Of a stretch of DNA of 64,000 bases, positions 12,798 through 21,906 are shown piece by piece. Under the pieces are notes generated by a model. The model ran no database searches. It was not told the DNA's origin and worked only from the letters and a program-made list of their open reading frames with translations. Numbering within the stretch: position 1 is the stretch's first letter; each line of letters begins with the position of its first letter. The stretch comes from Immersiella caudata (Eukaryota; Ascomycota; Sordariomycetes; Sordariales; Lasiosphaeriaceae): assembly GCA_030512335.1 (NCBI GenBank), contig JAULSU010000001.1:310001-374000 (forward strand), written 5' to 3'. The position numbers and the translations under genes were made by a program.

Positions 12798-14156
12798 ATG
12801 CCGGTCCCTGGCGAGAACCCTGAGCTGGACGCCGAATCGACGGTGTCGACCCTCGTCGGAGTATCCGTCGCATTTGTCTCCGTATCGACACTTCTAGTTG
12901 CCTTGCGACTCTACACGCGATGCGCCGTGGTTCGCTCACCCGGCGCCGATGACCTCACCATCGCGCTGGCGCAGATCTTGTCCATCGGCCTGTCTGTCGC
13001 AACAATCCTTCGTCAGTTACCACAACCTGCGCGTCGTCGCCGTTGCTAACCCGAAGCAGAGGCGCAGTATGCCCTCGGACGTCACGTCTGGATGGTTTCC
13101 CCAGAAGATGGCATCTCCCAGCTCAAGGTACCTCCTGTGCAACCGGCCGCTCCTCAACACGCTAACAAACCTCAGTGTCTCCTCGCCGCCATGCTCATAT
13201 ACAACCTCGCCCAAATCATCACCAAAATGTCCTTCCTCTTCCAGTATCGGCGCATTTTCGACTCGGGCGGCGGCCGCACTCGCATCGTCTGCCTGTATCT
13301 CCTCGTCTTCCTCGCACTCTGGGGCGTGACGCAGTCCGTTCTCGTGGCCTTCGCGTGCGTGCCAACCTCGCTTTTCATCCCCTCACAAGTTCCCGTCTGT
13401 CTCGACAGCCTCTCGATCTTCTACCTCACCTCGATCATGAACATCATCACCGACTTCATCATCTTCAGCGTCCCGCTTCCGGCTATCAGGAGTCTGCATC
13501 TCCCGCCGAGGCAAAAGATTCTCGTCACGTCCATCTTCTGCCTGGGATTCTTCACCTGCGTTATTTCCATCGTGAGGCTATTCACCCTCCGCGCGGCTGC
13601 GAATACGACAGATCCGACATGGGATAACGTTCCCTCAGCGTGGTGGTCAGTCGTGGAGCTCAATTGCGGGATAATGTGCGCGAGTTTGCCTCCTCTGAGA
13701 GCGTTGCTTAGGCATTGGGGTGTCCCAGGGCTGGGCTCAGGCGGTGGGAGAAGCGATGGCTATATTCCGGAGCACAGTGGCGATGGATCGTTTTCCAAAC
13801 CTGGAGGGAGTGCCAAACACGTCGATGCGCCCGGGGCGGCGGGCAAAGTGTATCCGTTGCGGACCTTCGCGTCGTCAGGGGTGGGAGCCACGGCCAGCCA
13901 GGAAGAGCTGAATCGAGACATCGCTGCCTCTTCAGGAGATTCGACGTACCGTGATCCCGAGTTCGCAAGCCGACATGGAGGACGACAAAAGGTGTCGAAG
14001 CTGACGAATAAGATTCGCAAAGGAGAACTTGCTGGGAAGGAAGGCGATACTGAGGGCCGAGATGCCAAACCCCAGGATGGAATACGGGTCACGAGAGAGA
14101 TTATCAGGCACGAGAAGGAAAGCTCGCGCTCACCTCCCAAAAAGGCGAGGAGGTAG
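12798..14156 (+). CDS. Pth11-like seven-TM protein (fungal rhodopsin domain)
   Basis: Exons 12798-13011, 13060-13127 and 13176-14156 give 420 residues; both introns are GT-AG with GCTAAC branch points. After a short acidic N-terminus, seven hydrophobic segments follow: STLVGVSVAFVSVSTLLVALRLYTR first, then LTIALAQILSIGLSVATI, LLAAMLIYNLAQIITKMSFLFQYRRIF and four more. They include IMNIITDFIIFSVPLPAI and the segment ending in VVELNCGIMCASLPPLRALLRH. The YTRC, KMSFLFQYRRIF, NIITDFIIFSVPLP and VELNCGIMCASLPPLR blocks are hallmarks of the fungal rhodopsin/Pth11-like integral membrane family. These are plasma-membrane proteins, some of which sense host surfaces. There is no N-terminal CFEM domain. 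The cytosolic tail of about 150 residues is rich in charge and low in complexity. Ligand and partner are unknown. Confidence 0.93.
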
Positions 14157-14793
14157 GCATTTTGTCACCTTGGCGTAGGGTGGTGCGCGTCGTGCCACGA
14201 GCACGGCGGATTCGTGACATTGCGCGGCTCTAGACAGCAGGCTGTTAGTCACCATGCCCATCACCGTCTTCAAATGAATATCGACTAGTATAAGAATTGC
14301 CAGAAATTGCAGTGGCAGTTGGTCCTCGACCAGACCTTGTAGTCGGTCGTGGGCGGTTCGACAGTGTTGACGCGGCGTAGCAAACAGTCCCACCCCCAGT
14401 CGGTCGGTGGATTCGAGGACGTTGATGGAGGTTTACACGAGGGCGATCGCATGGATATTGGAGACGCGAGGTAGACCACGAGCGTTGTCCGTTTTAGGGT
14501 CTTGCTGGACGGCCTCCCATGGCCATCCGGCTAAAGTCGCTGTTCAGCTTGGGTGTCAGAACGAGGCATAGCATCATGGCATTGACAGTCGCAAGATAAG
14601 TCCAGTTGCAACTGGGCGGCCTCAAGTCGAGAGCGTGCAATCAAGTTTAGGAATCCGAATCGCTCGCCCGCAAGCATATAGAGGGTCGCTGTCGCCGTGC
14701 GTAGGAGTCAAATCCCAACCACTCGACGTCTTCACCAGTCACGCCAAGCTCGAGGATACAGCCATCATATTCTACCACCACCAGTCGACAGCA
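14157..14793. other. Intergenic, no supported gene
   Basis: No coding signal seen. A GTG-initiated extension of the next gene to 14635 is possible but unlikely, because the first ATG in that frame is at 14794. Confidence 0.45.
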
Positions 14794-15276
14794 ATGGAAT
14801 ACATTTCTAAGCGTCCAGCTCCGACAATGGCGCCCGGTAACGTCATCGAGCATACCGTTGCGCTTTCCTCCTCAATAGCGCCGATCCCTTTCCCGTCGCC
14901 CGAGGCCCCCTGGCAGACAAGAGATGTCTCTCATGAGGACTGGCGCGTCTTCTCGGAGCAACTGCTCCCCAAGAGCACCCAGAGCCTAGACAAACCGACA
15001 GCCACCGATGGCGAGAGCGAGGCCGCCTTTCAACGCTGCATCAACTGTGTCGTTGAGGAGTGGAACGCGAAGTTCTTCAAACCGCGGGGCTTGCGTGTCA
15101 AGATCGACTTTGGGGAGAAGAAGGCTGAGGACGGACCCCACGGGCTCGGGTTCAAATGGGGAAATACCTTTGTCGGGATCTCGAAGAACTCGGGCGGCGT
15201 GGGGTTGATGTTGCCAGGTGGTGTGTTGGTGGGCGTGGCCACTAAAAACAAGGCCCAGGGCGAGGAGAAGAAGTGA
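14794..15276 (+). CDS. Hypothetical small fungal protein
   Basis: Single-exon frame of 160 residues starting MEYISKRPAPTMAPG. It has no signal peptide or membrane segment. After a disordered N-terminus comes a probable alpha/beta core: SHEDWRVFSEQLLP, then a CINCVVEEWNAKFFKPRGLRVKIDF block, then GLGFKWGNTFVGIS and a Gly-rich hydrophobic stretch. It ends in a Lys/Glu tail. The pattern W-N-x-x-F-F-x-P-R-G followed by W-G-x-x-x-V-G-I-S resembles a recurrent uncharacterised fungal family, but I cannot name it. Codon use and the long open frame without a competing antisense product support coding. Confidence 0.65.
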   Translation: MEYISKRPAPTMAPGNVIEHTVALSSSIAPIPFPSPEAPWQTRDVSHEDWRVFSEQLLPKSTQSLDKPTATDGESEAAFQRCINCVVEEWNAKFFKPRGLRVKIDFGEKKAEDGPHGLGFKWGNTFVGISKNSGGVGLMLPGGVLVGVATKNKAQGEEKK

Positions 15277-15652
15277 TGCGTTGTTGCGAACTGGTGGTTC
15301 TGCTCGGTTCTTGATGGTCAACGGTGGCTCTGAGGTGGAGGTAGTCGACTAGCGTTGTACGCGAGCAACAGAGCGCGAAGATGGAATAGAGTGTGAGCAG
15401 GGCGTTTGCGAAGCGACCCGACAAGCATAAAGAGAGACTGTTTAGCGAAGTGCTTTAATCTAACTGGAGCCCTTTTCCGATGCCATCGTGAGCGCCTCCT
15501 TTTATGCCTCCGAATGCAGTCCCTTTTGATCAACCTCTGTGAAAATTTGCGAAATTGACCCCGCCGACTTCTGACCTGGTTCAAGATAGCAAACGCCCCT
15601 ATGTGATCATTCCCGGGTATCCCCATCCCTAACGCCAAAACAAAACCAGGTA
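15277..15652. other. Intergenic, no supported gene
   Basis: Convergent 3' regions of the neighbouring genes. No open frame of note. Confidence 0.5.
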
Positions 15653-16103
15653 TTAAAGCTCATCATCATATGGCATCGGAATATCGACCTGGAACTGGGC
15701 TCTGGCATCCGGATCTTCCGCATCCAGCAGCGCAAATGCCACAGGAGTCAAATCCGCCAGCTTCCTCTCCGCAAGGGTATCCCCATCCTTGGCTTTGACC
15801 TCCTTCCACCCTAGCGTCAGGTCCTCAAGGTTCTTCGACACGGCGTATACGACTCTGGCGTCCTCTGGGATCGGGTTGGTCGTCTCCAATGTGGAAAGAC
15901 CCTCGGGGTAGCGCTCGCGTAGGATTTCGAGGAGCTCGGCGCTCAGTTTAGAGAAGGTCCAGCTGGGCTCGGCGAAGAGGAAGATGGTGTGGATGCCGTG
16001 CTTTAGACGCAGGGTGATGTGGGGGCTGTCGGCTTTGGGGCGGGGAGGCTGGAGGGGAGTGGTTAGCGGGCGGGTTGAATCGATGGAAAAAGGAGCGCAC
16101 CAT
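15653..16103 (-). CDS. Small conserved fungal protein; start codon alone in exon 1
   Basis: The open frame covering 15653-16048 has no suitable ATG near its conserved part (ITLRLKHGIHTIFLFAEPSW). A splice solves this: ATG at 16101-16103 is followed at once by GTGCGC. The intron of 52 nt (16049-16100) contains GCTAAC and ends TCCAG. The next codons read PPRPKADSPHITLRLK, giving 132 residues, so the first coding exon is the start codon only. The protein has no membrane segment. A beta-beta-alpha order (ITLRLK, TIFLFAE, then a helix LSAELLEILRERYP) suggests a ubiquitin-like fold, but this is inference. It ends in an acidic PYDDEL. It shares a promoter of about 340 bp with the Tim17-like gene running the other way. 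Confidence 0.8.
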
Positions 16104-16440
16104 CTTGAGAGGCTAGAGGGGGTAGTTGTCTGCTGTTTGGCCGGGGCGGTGGTGTTGTAGGGGTGTTGGAGGAGGATCGAAGAGCTGGGCTGCTGGGATG
16201 ATGGAATTGTGGGGATGGAGGGGCAAACGCGTCGCGTGCAAAGCCCCGAGCTTGGGCCACCTGGAGCTTCGAGCTTTAAACTCCACTTCTCCTCTGCCAA
16301 GCGAAATGCCTGTAGAATGCTTCTTTGGTCTTCACCCTGTCCGACGGTTTTGGCAGGACTGCATCCACATACTCGCAACCTAGACCCTCGAAACCCGGCT
16401 CCTTCTCTGCGCCCCCGAGATAAATCGACGATTGCACACA
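16104..16440. promoter_or_regulatory. Divergent promoter region
   Basis: This is 337 bp between two divergently transcribed genes (start codons at 16103 minus and 16441 plus), so both 5' UTRs and promoters lie here. No single motif is claimed. An open frame on the minus strand through this region is not needed for either gene. Confidence 0.6.
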
Positions 16441-17123
16441 ATGCCGACCAAGGAGGAGAAGGAGCTTCTGCTCCAACAGCAGTGGCTTGCCGACAAAGAG
16501 CCCCTGACAAAGGAAGAATTGGACAAGCTATATCAGAACTCGCGCCTCTCGCTCCCGGCCGCTCTTCGGATACCTCTAGCTACGACAATCTCGTTTATTA
16601 TCGGATGGTCACTTGGAACGGCACAGGGCAGCAAGATGGCGGGTCTGCGGTTCAGAGCGGAGCACGCTCACAAGCTTCCCACCAGCACGACGGGCTGGTA
16701 CCTCTACCACAAGAGCAAGAACTACCATGTTGCGTCAGGCGGTATGGTTGAAGGCATGAAGATGGGAATGAGGATCTCCTTCTGGACAACATCAATGCTG
16801 GGCATTGAGCACATGTTCGACACATATCGGGGGACAGCAGATGTGTTGAACACACTGACGTCCTGCGTGACGGTTGCTGGCGGATTCAGCTTATGGAGTA
16901 AGGAGGTATTTCGCTTTCTCGGCGGCCACCATGCTGACACTGTATCTCCACAGATCGATTCTCCCTGCCGATGGCTGCCCGGACCACAAAAACTGCCGTG
17001 GTCATTGGGTTGCTCTACGGAGGAGTGCAAGACGCTCTCGGGGCGCTGAGGGGGCGACCCATCGGATACATCGACTGTGTCAAACGCAAGCTGGGAAGCA
17101 GCGCATCTCAACCCGTCGAGTAA
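16441..17123 (+). CDS. Tim17-like mitochondrial membrane protein
   Basis: Exons 16441-16897 and 16954-17123 (GT-AG intron, Asn codon split) give 208 residues. A charged helical N-terminus (KEEKELLLQQQWLADKEPLTKEEL) is followed by a first hydrophobic helix with the small-residue pattern GWSLGTAQGSKMAGLRFRAEHAHKLP. Two or three Gly/Ser-rich helices follow: GGMVEGMKMGMRISFWTTSML, LTSCVTVAGGFSLW and TAVVIGLLYGGVQDAL. Gly-rich paired helices with GxxxG-like spacing and a YxxRGxxD turn are typical of the Tim17/Tim22/Tim23 superfamily, which includes complex I assembly factors. The N-terminus lacks a cleavable presequence, as usual for these. The exact family member is not certain; location in the inner mitochondrial membrane is inferred. 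Confidence 0.75.
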
Positions 17124-18076
17124 CCAGCGGATGCTGCGGCATAGAGAACTTGCGGAACTACTGGGGCCGCGCCAGTTGGTTTGCCGCTGCCAACCACGGA
17201 CCCACGTTACGATGTAGCATGTTGGCAACGGCCCCTCTCCATCTCCCGGTGTCGGCGCGCCCAGATGATATGACATCGTCCGCTCGAGTGGCACGAAGCC
17301 GGCCTGCATGGGACGAAGGGAGTCGATGCGTCAACCCGCCTCTCGCCAACCACGGCCCCCGCTCCGTCGTCTGCCGCAAGACGGAGATTGGCTGGGGATG
17401 CATCGCCGACATGAACCGCAGACGTAGGCCTTGGGGACCAATGGGTTCGAGGCCGAAATTTCGACCCTTGATTTGGACTGATTATGCATCGTCGCCCACG
17501 CTGGGGGCCACCAATACGCCAGGGAATACGCTATGCAATGCACCATCGATCCAAGCCTGGCGTCCATCCGAGGCGGGCTTCAGACGGCGTTGCAGCTCGA
17601 CGTGCTCGAGTCGCTCCTCGTCGGCAGTAGCTTGATTGACCCCACGCATGCGATCGCTGTCATTGAGCTTCTCAATTCGCTGTTGCACGCGGGCGAGGCC
17701 ACCGAAGCATCGAGGAACGCCAAGTTCTCCACTGCACGCGGCTACCCACGGCCTCCAGAGGCGCAGAGGTCCACGTGACGACTGATAAGGAAGCGGCAAT
17801 AACATCATCGCCCGCATCAGCCGGAACCTTGACAAAGGACATGCTTGACGCAACAAATCAGGCCCGGTCGCCGTCTCCCGCCGCTTGCTGGAATGGTCGG
17901 GGAACCCTACCTGCGATGTCGGGAGGTGACGGCGGGAGCTGGGAGCCGAAAGTGTATATAGGTGACTTCCTCCTAATGACAGTTCCTGTCCCTCTCTCGT
18001 GCCAATTGTCCATATCGTGCCCTCACGCCGCCGATTGACTCTACCTTTCATTCGATAGTGCTAATTGAGTTGGCAC
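17124..18076. other. Intergenic; promoter of proline dehydrogenase
   Basis: No supported gene. A TATA-like GTGTATATAGG at about 17952, some 125 bp before the proline dehydrogenase ATG, is a plausible core promoter element. Confidence 0.5.
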
Positions 18077-19597
18077 ATGGCCTCGATGTCCAATTCTCTA
18101 GCTAGCAGGCCCGCTGCCTGCCTCACAAGGGCAGGCGTGAGGACCAAACTTCCATCTCCAAACCATGCCTTACTTTTTGTTTACTCGGCGAGGCCGCGGT
18201 CTGCTCGCGCACTTCACACTTCTTCCAACAGACCATCTTCGACAGAGAGCCTCACAATTAACGAAGCGTCAAGTTTACTCCGGGACACCCCTCCAGATCC
18301 AGGATCAGAAGAGATGGCAAAGCGAGCACCTCTTGCGGTTCTGCCGCTGACGAGCGTTCTCCGAACTCTTATGACGACGACTGTCTCGTCTTCGAAGTTC
18401 CTGCTTCCGCCGTCGCTGGCGATCATGTCGATTCTCGCCAACTCCCACACCAGGGCTCTCAACCCCGACCGGAACCCGCTCCTGCGCTTCATCCTCAAGA
18501 AGACCTTCTACGCCCAATTCTGCGCTGGTGAAGCTGCCGTCGAGGTCCGCCACACCATTGCCTCCCTCAAGAACATTGGCTTCAGTGGTGTCATCCTCGG
18601 CTACGCAAAGGAAGTCGTCCTCACCGACGCGCAGACTAGAGATCTCACGTCAAACGGGATCGGCTCCGCGGCGGCACAGAAATGCATCACCGCCGAGATC
18701 AAGCCCTGGGCCGACGGCACCATGGAAACCGTCATGCTCGCTTCCCCCGGTGACTTCGTCGCCCTCAAGTTCACCGGCGCCGGCCGTCAGGCCCTCTACG
18801 CACTCTCCCAGCGCCTTCCCCCCTCCGAAGCCCTCGCCTCAGCAATCGATCAAATCTGCGAACTCGCTGCCTCCCGCGGCGTGCGCCTCCTCTTCGATGC
18901 CGAGCAGCAAGCCGTACAAGCTGGAATCGACGACTGGACCCTCGAGTACATGCGCCGCTTCAACACCCCCGAGAAAGCCATCGTCTACGGTACCTACCAG
19001 GCCTATCTCAAGGCTACACCCGAGGCTCTCACCCGCCATCTCCTTGCTGCTCGCGAGGGCGGTTTTACACTCGGCGTGAAGCTCGTTCGCGGCGCCTACC
19101 TCGGCTCCGATCCCCGCCATCTAATCCACGATACCAAATCCGACACCGACGCTTGCTACGATGGAATCGCAGAAGCTCTGCTGCGAAGACAATGGATCGC
19201 CCCGCTTCAGCTCCCCCCTAACGCAAAGGACACAGAGGCCTTCCCAGACGTCAACATGGTTCTGGCCTCTCACAACCGTGGCTCCGTCCTGAAGGCGCGC
19301 TCTCTTATCGATGGCGGCAACGACAAAACAGAGGTTGCGTTTGCGCAACTCCAAGGCATGGCGGATGAGGTATCCTGTGAGTTGGTTGCGGGTCGGGTAG
19401 CTGATGGGAAAGCGGCGGAGGAGAAGAAGTTGCACGCTTACAAGTATTTGGTCTGGGGATCGACGGGGGAGTGCATGAAGTATTTGTTGCGGCGGGCGCA
19501 TGAGAATAGGGATGCGGTGCAGAGGACGAGGAGTGGAAGGGATGCGATGAGGGCGGAGGTGGTGAGGAGGGTGAAGGGGTTCTTCGGGTTTGCTTGA
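18077..19597 (+). CDS. PUT1: Proline dehydrogenase, mitochondrial
   Basis: Intronless, 506 residues from the first ATG; the frame upstream opens only with TTG. It oxidises L-proline to pyrroline-5-carboxylate with FAD, the first step of proline catabolism, at the inner mitochondrial membrane. The N-terminus is rich in Arg, Ser and Ala and ends SARALHTSS, a typical presequence with cleavage near residue 40. The beta/alpha barrel follows, with LLFDAEQQAVQ, then the signature GVKLVRGAYLG (Lys about 335), then a late VNMVLASHN strand and LQGMADEVS. The last third has KYLVWGSTGECMKYLLRRAHENRDAVQR, the conserved ending that binds flavin and substrate. Length and motif order match Put1/PrnD. No proline cluster neighbours are visible here. 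Confidence 0.96.
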   Translation: MASMSNSLASRPAACLTRAGVRTKLPSPNHALLFVYSARPRSARALHTSSNRPSSTESLTINEASSLLRDTPPDPGSEEMAKRAPLAVLPLTSVLRTLMTTTVSSSKFLLPPSLAIMSILANSHTRALNPDRNPLLRFILKKTFYAQFCAGEAAVEVRHTIASLKNIGFSGVILGYAKEVVLTDAQTRDLTSNGIGSAAAQKCITAEIKPWADGTMETVMLASPGDFVALKFTGAGRQALYALSQRLPPSEALASAIDQICELAASRGVRLLFDAEQQAVQAGIDDWTLEYMRRFNTPEKAIVYGTYQAYLKATPEALTRHLLAAREGGFTLGVKLVRGAYLGSDPRHLIHDTKSDTDACYDGIAEALLRRQWIAPLQLPPNAKDTEAFPDVNMVLASHNRGSVLKARSLIDGGNDKTEVAFAQLQGMADEVSCELVAGRVADGKAAEEKKLHAYKYLVWGSTGECMKYLLRRAHENRDAVQRTRSGRDAMRAEVVRRVKGFFGFA

Positions 19598-20037
19598 GGG
19601 ATCTCGACCGTGGTGTTTGATGACGATGTTTCTGGAGTTTCGGGTAGGCTTGTGCACTGCGTGAGATTGTGATGGCGTTTAGCATAGCATTCAGACTTTG
19701 GGGGTTCGGGGTAGATATCACGATGATACGACACCAGATTTCTTTTGGGGTTCGAATATTGGCCCCGTCTACGCAGATGGCGAATGCGAAAGGCAGATGC
19801 TGCTGTAGAGTTCACGCCTTGAGTCTGGTCGCGGCCTCCAGGCTTAGCAGCCACTGTTGTGAACCGATCACATCTGTCTTGCGCCTCATCATTGAGGTTT
19901 CATGGCACATCCAAGAAGATACCTATAAGGATGGCGCTCATATGTATCTCGTGTCCCATAGCTCTTCAAGATTCCGCGCCAGGGCACGTCCCTCTAGAAT
20001 CCAACCCATATATCTAGCCGACAGCTACACACCGTCG
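19598..20037. other. Intergenic, convergent 3' ends
   Basis: No supported gene between the convergent proline dehydrogenase and Cgi121 genes. Confidence 0.5.
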
Positions 20038-20711
20038 CTATAACCCCCTCAGCGCCATCTTCATAATCGCTAACCTCTCCATCTCTTGCCTCTTCTTCTC
20101 CTCGCTCTCAATCTTGGACAACATCTGCACGCTATTGAGCGAGTAGTACTTACGCATCTTCTGCCAATCTGTCGCTTTGCTTATCTCCTCGTCTGATAGC
20201 GGAACTGGTGTGCCCTTGATTGACTCGGAGAGGTGCGCCCACATGGCTTCTGGTGTATGTGCAGCAGGCTGCGCTGCAGCTGTCGATTCCGTGGACGACG
20301 GCGAGACGGCCACTTTGACAACTATGAGATCTTTCGTTTTCCCTGGAGCGATGCCCCATCGACGGTATGCGTCTGCGATCTGGTTTCACGATGTTAGCTT
20401 AGCATAGAGATAGGCGCGCGGGTGTTGGAACGTACATTGTTGTTTGGGCTCATCGAGAGAACAACCTCGGAGTGTGGTGTCGCGGAGAGCAGCGTGCCGT
20501 CGAGGATGGTAACGAGCGCATTGAAGATTGCAGATTGGAGGTGTCGTCGCGAGATAACGGAGGAGGCTTCGATAAATGCGTAGTCGAAGTCGGGGTTCCT
20601 AGCTAGGAGCTGAGCGTGGAGGAAGTCGCTGTTGGTGACATCTCGGAAGAAGGCAGCGTAAACTCGGTGCGTTGAAGGGATGTGTTCGAGGTTGAGCGTC
20701 TCGAGTGCCAT
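20038..20711 (-). CDS. CGI121: EKC/KEOPS complex subunit Cgi121
   Basis: Two exons, complement of 20038-20379 and 20436-20711, give 205 residues; the intron starts GTACGT and ends CCAG. The protein begins METLNL-like (MALETLNLEHIPSTHRVYAAFF). It continues NSDFLHAQLLARNPDFDYAFIEAS, HLQSAIFNALVTILDG, then SEVVLSMSPNNNIADAYRRWGI and TKDLIVVKV, the full Cgi121/TPRKB fold. The C-terminal helix pair ends LAIMKMALRGL. Cgi121 is the KEOPS subunit that binds the tRNA CCA end and helps Bud32/Kae1 make t6A37 in tRNAs; KEOPS also affects telomeres. The start at 20711 matches the family N-terminus. The frame stays open upstream to an ATG at 20906 (65 extra residues, see findings). Confidence 0.93.
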
Positions 20712-21906
20712 GGTATTTTGTGCCTCGGCGCTTGAAGACGCTAGAGGTTCCTTGGTAGGGGGTTCTTTTACTTCGGCTGGGGGCGGCGCCGCTGTCGTTG
20801 GAGACTCTGTGGATTTTGTGGCTGGCTCTGAGGTAGGTTTCGGGCCTCGCTTGGTCGAGAATGCTCGTCGTAACCCCGAGACGAGTTTGCGAATGTGTTT
20901 CTGCATTCAACCGACAGCTTGTGGCGCTCCCGAGAAGGTAAGACGGGCAACCTTTGGCGTCGACTGTAACCTGGAATCTTGGTGCGAATTTCGATTTGCT
21001 TGCTCAAGTGACGATGCGATAGAGGGGTTGCGACAGAGAACTCCGCCAGCTGGTGCGGGGCACGCCCAGCTCTGCCGGCCCGGCAAAGAACGGTCTTGTC
21101 TCGAGCCCATCTCCCTCACTTGTTGATGGGCGTGCGAAGGCGCATCCAAAGCAGCGGCCTATGCTCAATTCTCTCTGGGCCCGGAGAAGCGGGCCTGAGG
21201 GTTAAACGTCAAACATCAATATTTGAGTCTGGGGATGCGGACTTCACGAACACGAGAATCTCAGAACCCCTGCTCGAGGGTTGCCCGTCGGCCGCTGAGG
21301 CTCATGTGGTGTCGCAAGTGCATCAAGAGACATCAAAAGCCATAGTTAGAGTTGCCATACAAACAACCAATACAGACAGAGAGTCCTATCCGATGCTTTT
21401 GAACCCTCGAGACCGCTTTCAGCAGCTGGTGCGAGTTTACGGTTCTTTTGCGAAGCTCTCTGCATGCGGAGCTCCAGGTGATGGCCGCACGGATCAGTCT
21501 GCGACCGGCCCCTGTTCTCCGCACGGCCAGGCGCAGCAATCCCGACGCTTTGGACGCGAAGGGCGTGGTGCCCAGCAGAACCAGCACAAGCCAGCAGCGT
21601 GCAGCAGGAACGCGGGCACCTTGGCAGGAATCCGGGTTCAATTCCAGCCCTGCCAACCACAGCGCGAAAACGCGGCATCCTCCATCTGCCTCCGTCCATC
21701 TGCAACGGCAAAACCCGCTGGCTTCTGATTCATCGGATCGGCCATCAGATTGCAGTCCCGTACCACGGATCACAACCGTCGGCCATCGGAGCCAACGCCG
21801 GTCGCCACACTAGCAACGGGATCGCGAGCGCTCGACTGGGAGGGCAATTGAATGCCGCCTCGCGCCGCCCGTGTCGGCGCGGCTCCCCATCGCGGCACCC
21901 GCCATC
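20712..21906. other. Divergent intergenic region
   Basis: Promoters and 5' UTRs of Cgi121 (minus) and of the Zn2Cys6 factor (plus). No other gene is supported. Confidence 0.5.

Noticed and set aside
21598..21665. tRNA-like segment with GGGTTCAATTCC
   Set aside because: The stem around the T loop does not pair and no D or anticodon arm can be built on either strand.
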